From Myxococcota bacterium (GTDB lineage Bacteria; Myxococcota_A; Polyangia; Polyangiales; JANWZI01), in contig JANWZI010000002.1 in the NCBI GenBank assembly GCA_025054695.1, positions 1-64,000 of the forward strand: a DNA stretch of 64,000 nucleotides, read 5' to 3'. The position numbers were made by a program, and so were the translations under genes. Shown piece by piece: positions 61,940-64,000 of this stretch (the first letter of the stretch is position 1; each line of letters begins with the position of its first letter). Below the pieces are notes generated by a model. The model was given only the letters and a program-made list of their open reading frames with translations, was not told the origin of the DNA and did no database searches.

Positions 61940-63219
61940 CCGCGGGGTTCGAGAACCGCGAGGGGCGGTGGTGGTGCGAGCGCGTCTCGCTCGTCGAGCT
62001 GGCCGCCGCGGTCGGGACCCCCGCGTACGTCTACTCGGCGGGCGCTCTGGATGCAGCGCTGCGGTCCGTACGCGAGGCGTTGGCGTGGACGCCGCACCTG
62101 GTCGCGTACGCCGTCAAGGCATCGAGCAATGCCGCGATCATCGCTCGGCTGGGCCGTGCCGGCGCCGGCGCGGACGTCGTCTCGGGTGGCGAGCTCGAAC
62201 GCGTCCTGCGCGCGGGCATCCCGCCCGAGCGCGTCGTCTTCAGCGGCGTCGGCAAGCGGGACGACGAGATCGAAGCGGCCCTGCGCGCGGGCATCCGGTC
62301 CCTTCACGTCGAGAGCCCCCCGGAGCTCGAGGTCGTCGAGGCCATCGCGCGGCGGCTCGGCGTGGCCGCCCGCATCGGCCTGCGCGTCAATCCGGACGTC
62401 GACCCCGGCACGCACCCCTACGTCGCGACGGGCGTGGGCGAGAGCAAGTTCGGCCTGTCGTTCGACGAGGCGCGAGCGCTGCTACCCCGGGTCATGGCGA
62501 GTCCGTGGCTGCGGCTGCACGTCGTCGCATGTCACGTCGGCTCGCAGATCCCGTCGGCGACGGTGCTCCGCGAATCGGTCGCCCGTACGGCCGCCTTCGG
62601 ACGGCAATGCCGCGAGGCAGGTGCGCCGCTGCGTTCGCTCGACGCAGGCGGTGGCTGGCCCGTGGACTATGGCGACGGGGGAGCGCGATGGCCCAATGCG
62701 CATGAGCTCGGCGAGGCCATCCGGCTGGGGCTGCAGGACGGGGGCCTCGATGCCTCGACGATCGACGTCATCGTCGAGCCGGGGCGTTATCTGGTGGGGC
62801 CCGCCGGCGCGCTGCTCACGCGCGTGCTCTACGTGCGTCGCCGGGCCGAGCGAACCTTCGTCGTCGTCGACGCGGCCATGAACGACCTGTTGCGGCCCGC
62901 GCTGTACGGCGCCCACCACCGGATCGTGCCGGTCGTGGAGAGGACCGGAGCGCCGCCGCTCCGTCTCGACGTGGTCGGCCCCGTGTGCGAGTCGGGGGAT
63001 TTCCTCGCGCGCGACCGCACGATGCCCCTGCCCGAACGCGGCGACTTGCTCCTCGTGCTGACGGCGGGGGCCTACGGGATGAGCATGGCCAGTCAGTACA
63101 ACAGCCGCCCTCGCGCTCCCGAAATCCTCGTCGAGGGCGACGCGTGGTGCGTCGTTCGCGACCGCGAGTCGCTCGAGGATCTGATCGCCGCAGAACGCAG
63201 AGCCGGAGCGATGGCTTGA
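61936..63219 (+). CDS. lysA: Diaminopimelate decarboxylase
   Basis: GTPAYVYSAGAL...LVAYAVKASSNAAIIARLGRAGAGADVVSGGELERVLRAGI...YVATGVGESKFGLS; ATGA overlap with argH. Confidence 0.97.
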   Translation: MTAGFENREGRWWCERVSLVELAAAVGTPAYVYSAGALDAALRSVREALAWTPHLVAYAVKASSNAAIIARLGRAGAGADVVSGGELERVLRAGIPPERVVFSGVGKRDDEIEAALRAGIRSLHVESPPELEVVEAIARRLGVAARIGLRVNPDVDPGTHPYVATGVGESKFGLSFDEARALLPRVMASPWLRLHVVACHVGSQIPSATVLRESVARTAAFGRQCREAGAPLRSLDAGGGWPVDYGDGGARWPNAHELGEAIRLGLQDGGLDASTIDVIVEPGRYLVGPAGALLTRVLYVRRRAERTFVVVDAAMNDLLRPALYGAHHRIVPVVERTGAPPLRLDVVGPVCESGDFLARDRTMPLPERGDLLLVLTAGAYGMSMASQYNSRPRAPEILVEGDAWCVVRDRESLEDLIAAERRAGAMA

Positions 63220-63266
63220 CGCCCTCGCCCCGGCTCCGACGAACGCGCCTCGACGTCTTGGCCGGC

Positions 63267-63758
63267 TCAGCCCACCGCTTCGTCGGGCAACTGCAAGAGG
63301 CGGTCATTGGCCCGCCGGCGCCAGTCGTGGAAGAGGACCGCGGTCAGCAACACGACCGCCACGCCGAAGAACGTTCCGAACGGCCCGATCGCCTCGAACG
63401 TCACGGCGATCAGGTTCTCGAGCAGCACCGAGCCGCCGAGGACTGCGAGCCAGCTCAGCACAGTGGTCGTGAGCGCGACGAAGAGGCCGACGCGGAAGAT
63501 GGCCAGCGCGCCGATTGCGGCGACGACGCTGGGGGCGATGAGCACCACGGCGGGAGACGCGTCGAGCACCCGCGTCACGAAAAGGCACGCGCTCACCGGA
63601 ATGGCGTGTCCGATGGCGCGCAGCCACGTCGCACGGCGCGGGTCGTCGGTGAACATATAGACGAAATGCCTTGCGACGGCGGCCTGCAGCAACGTGGAGA
63701 GGAGCAGGGCGACGACCAAGGCAATGGTGGCTTCTGCGAGCGAAACGACGGTGGACAT
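63267..63758 (-). CDS. Small integral membrane protein, unknown function
   Basis: MSTVVSLAEATIALVVALLLSTLLQAAVARHFVYMF... several TM helices. Confidence 0.7.
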   Translation of the reverse strand: MSTVVSLAEATIALVVALLLSTLLQAAVARHFVYMFTDDPRRATWLRAIGHAIPVSACLFVTRVLDASPAVVLIAPSVVAAIGALAIFRVGLFVALTTTVLSWLAVLGGSVLLENLIAVTFEAIGPFGTFFGVAVVLLTAVLFHDWRRRANDRLLQLPDEAVG

Positions 63759-63887
63759 GGTCACGACCTCCGGGTTGACGCACCGGGTATCGGGCGAACC
63801 CGCGGCCGATTGCGTACCCCGTGTGTCCCGAGACGCGCGCCGAACGGGCCGACGGCTCACGCGGCCGATGGCGCCGGGCGTCGTGCT

Positions 63888-63920
63888 CGATTCGGGGCAG
63901 TGGCTTGGGTACCCGAATCG
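63888..63920. terminator. Perfect 9-bp-arm hairpin next to final array
   Basis: CGATTCGGG-(15 nt)-CCCGAATCG. Confidence 0.5.
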
Positions 63921-63938
63921 GGGGCCGTGCCTAAGCCC

Positions 63939-64000
63939 GTGTCGGAGTCCGTGTCCGAGTCCGACTTCGAGCCCGAGTCTGAGCCCGAGCCCGAGTCTGA
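63939..64000 (+). repeat. Degenerate hexamer array, GAGNCC orientation on +, truncated by window end (A13)
   Basis: cccgtgtcggagtccgtgtccgagtccgacttcgagcccgagtctgagcccgagcccgagtctga. Confidence 0.88.

Overview
High-GC chromosomal window, Myxococcota-like in style (inferred from gene content; no taxonomic search possible). It contains: (i) a minus-strand metabolic cluster (acyl-CoA dehydrogenase, cupin lipoprotein, B12-binding protein, FMN reductase, pirin) and an SbcC/SbcD-like pair; (ii) tRNA-Thr(TGT)/Tyr(GTA)/Gly(TCC)/Thr(GGT)-tuf running directly into an S10-spc-alpha ribosomal superoperon (rpsJ to rplQ) from which rplC is missing; (iii) a mosaic of kinases, lipoproteins, a MoaD-MoaE fusion, smc, mutL-miaA, scpAB, a PLP enzyme, an FHA/sigma54 activator plus Ser/Thr kinase operon, an L,D-transpeptidase, a degenerate P-type ATPase and argH-lysA. 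The most unusual signal is a family of at least 13 intergenic arrays built on a degenerate 6-bp unit GNCTC(G/C) (complement (G/C)GAGNC). One base is almost free while the rest is nearly fixed. The arrays have no stop codons in any of six frames and carry in-register segmental duplications. They lie mainly at gene 3' ends, sometimes beyond terminator-like hairpins, and are absent from ~0.3-24 kb. Two of them, with matching 47-bp inverted flanking leaders, bracket one HEXXH-protein gene. A second strong observation is a P1B-type ATPase homologue that has lost the catalytic DKTGT aspartate (SARGA) and other core motifs. All functional statements come from reading motifs; no database search was run.
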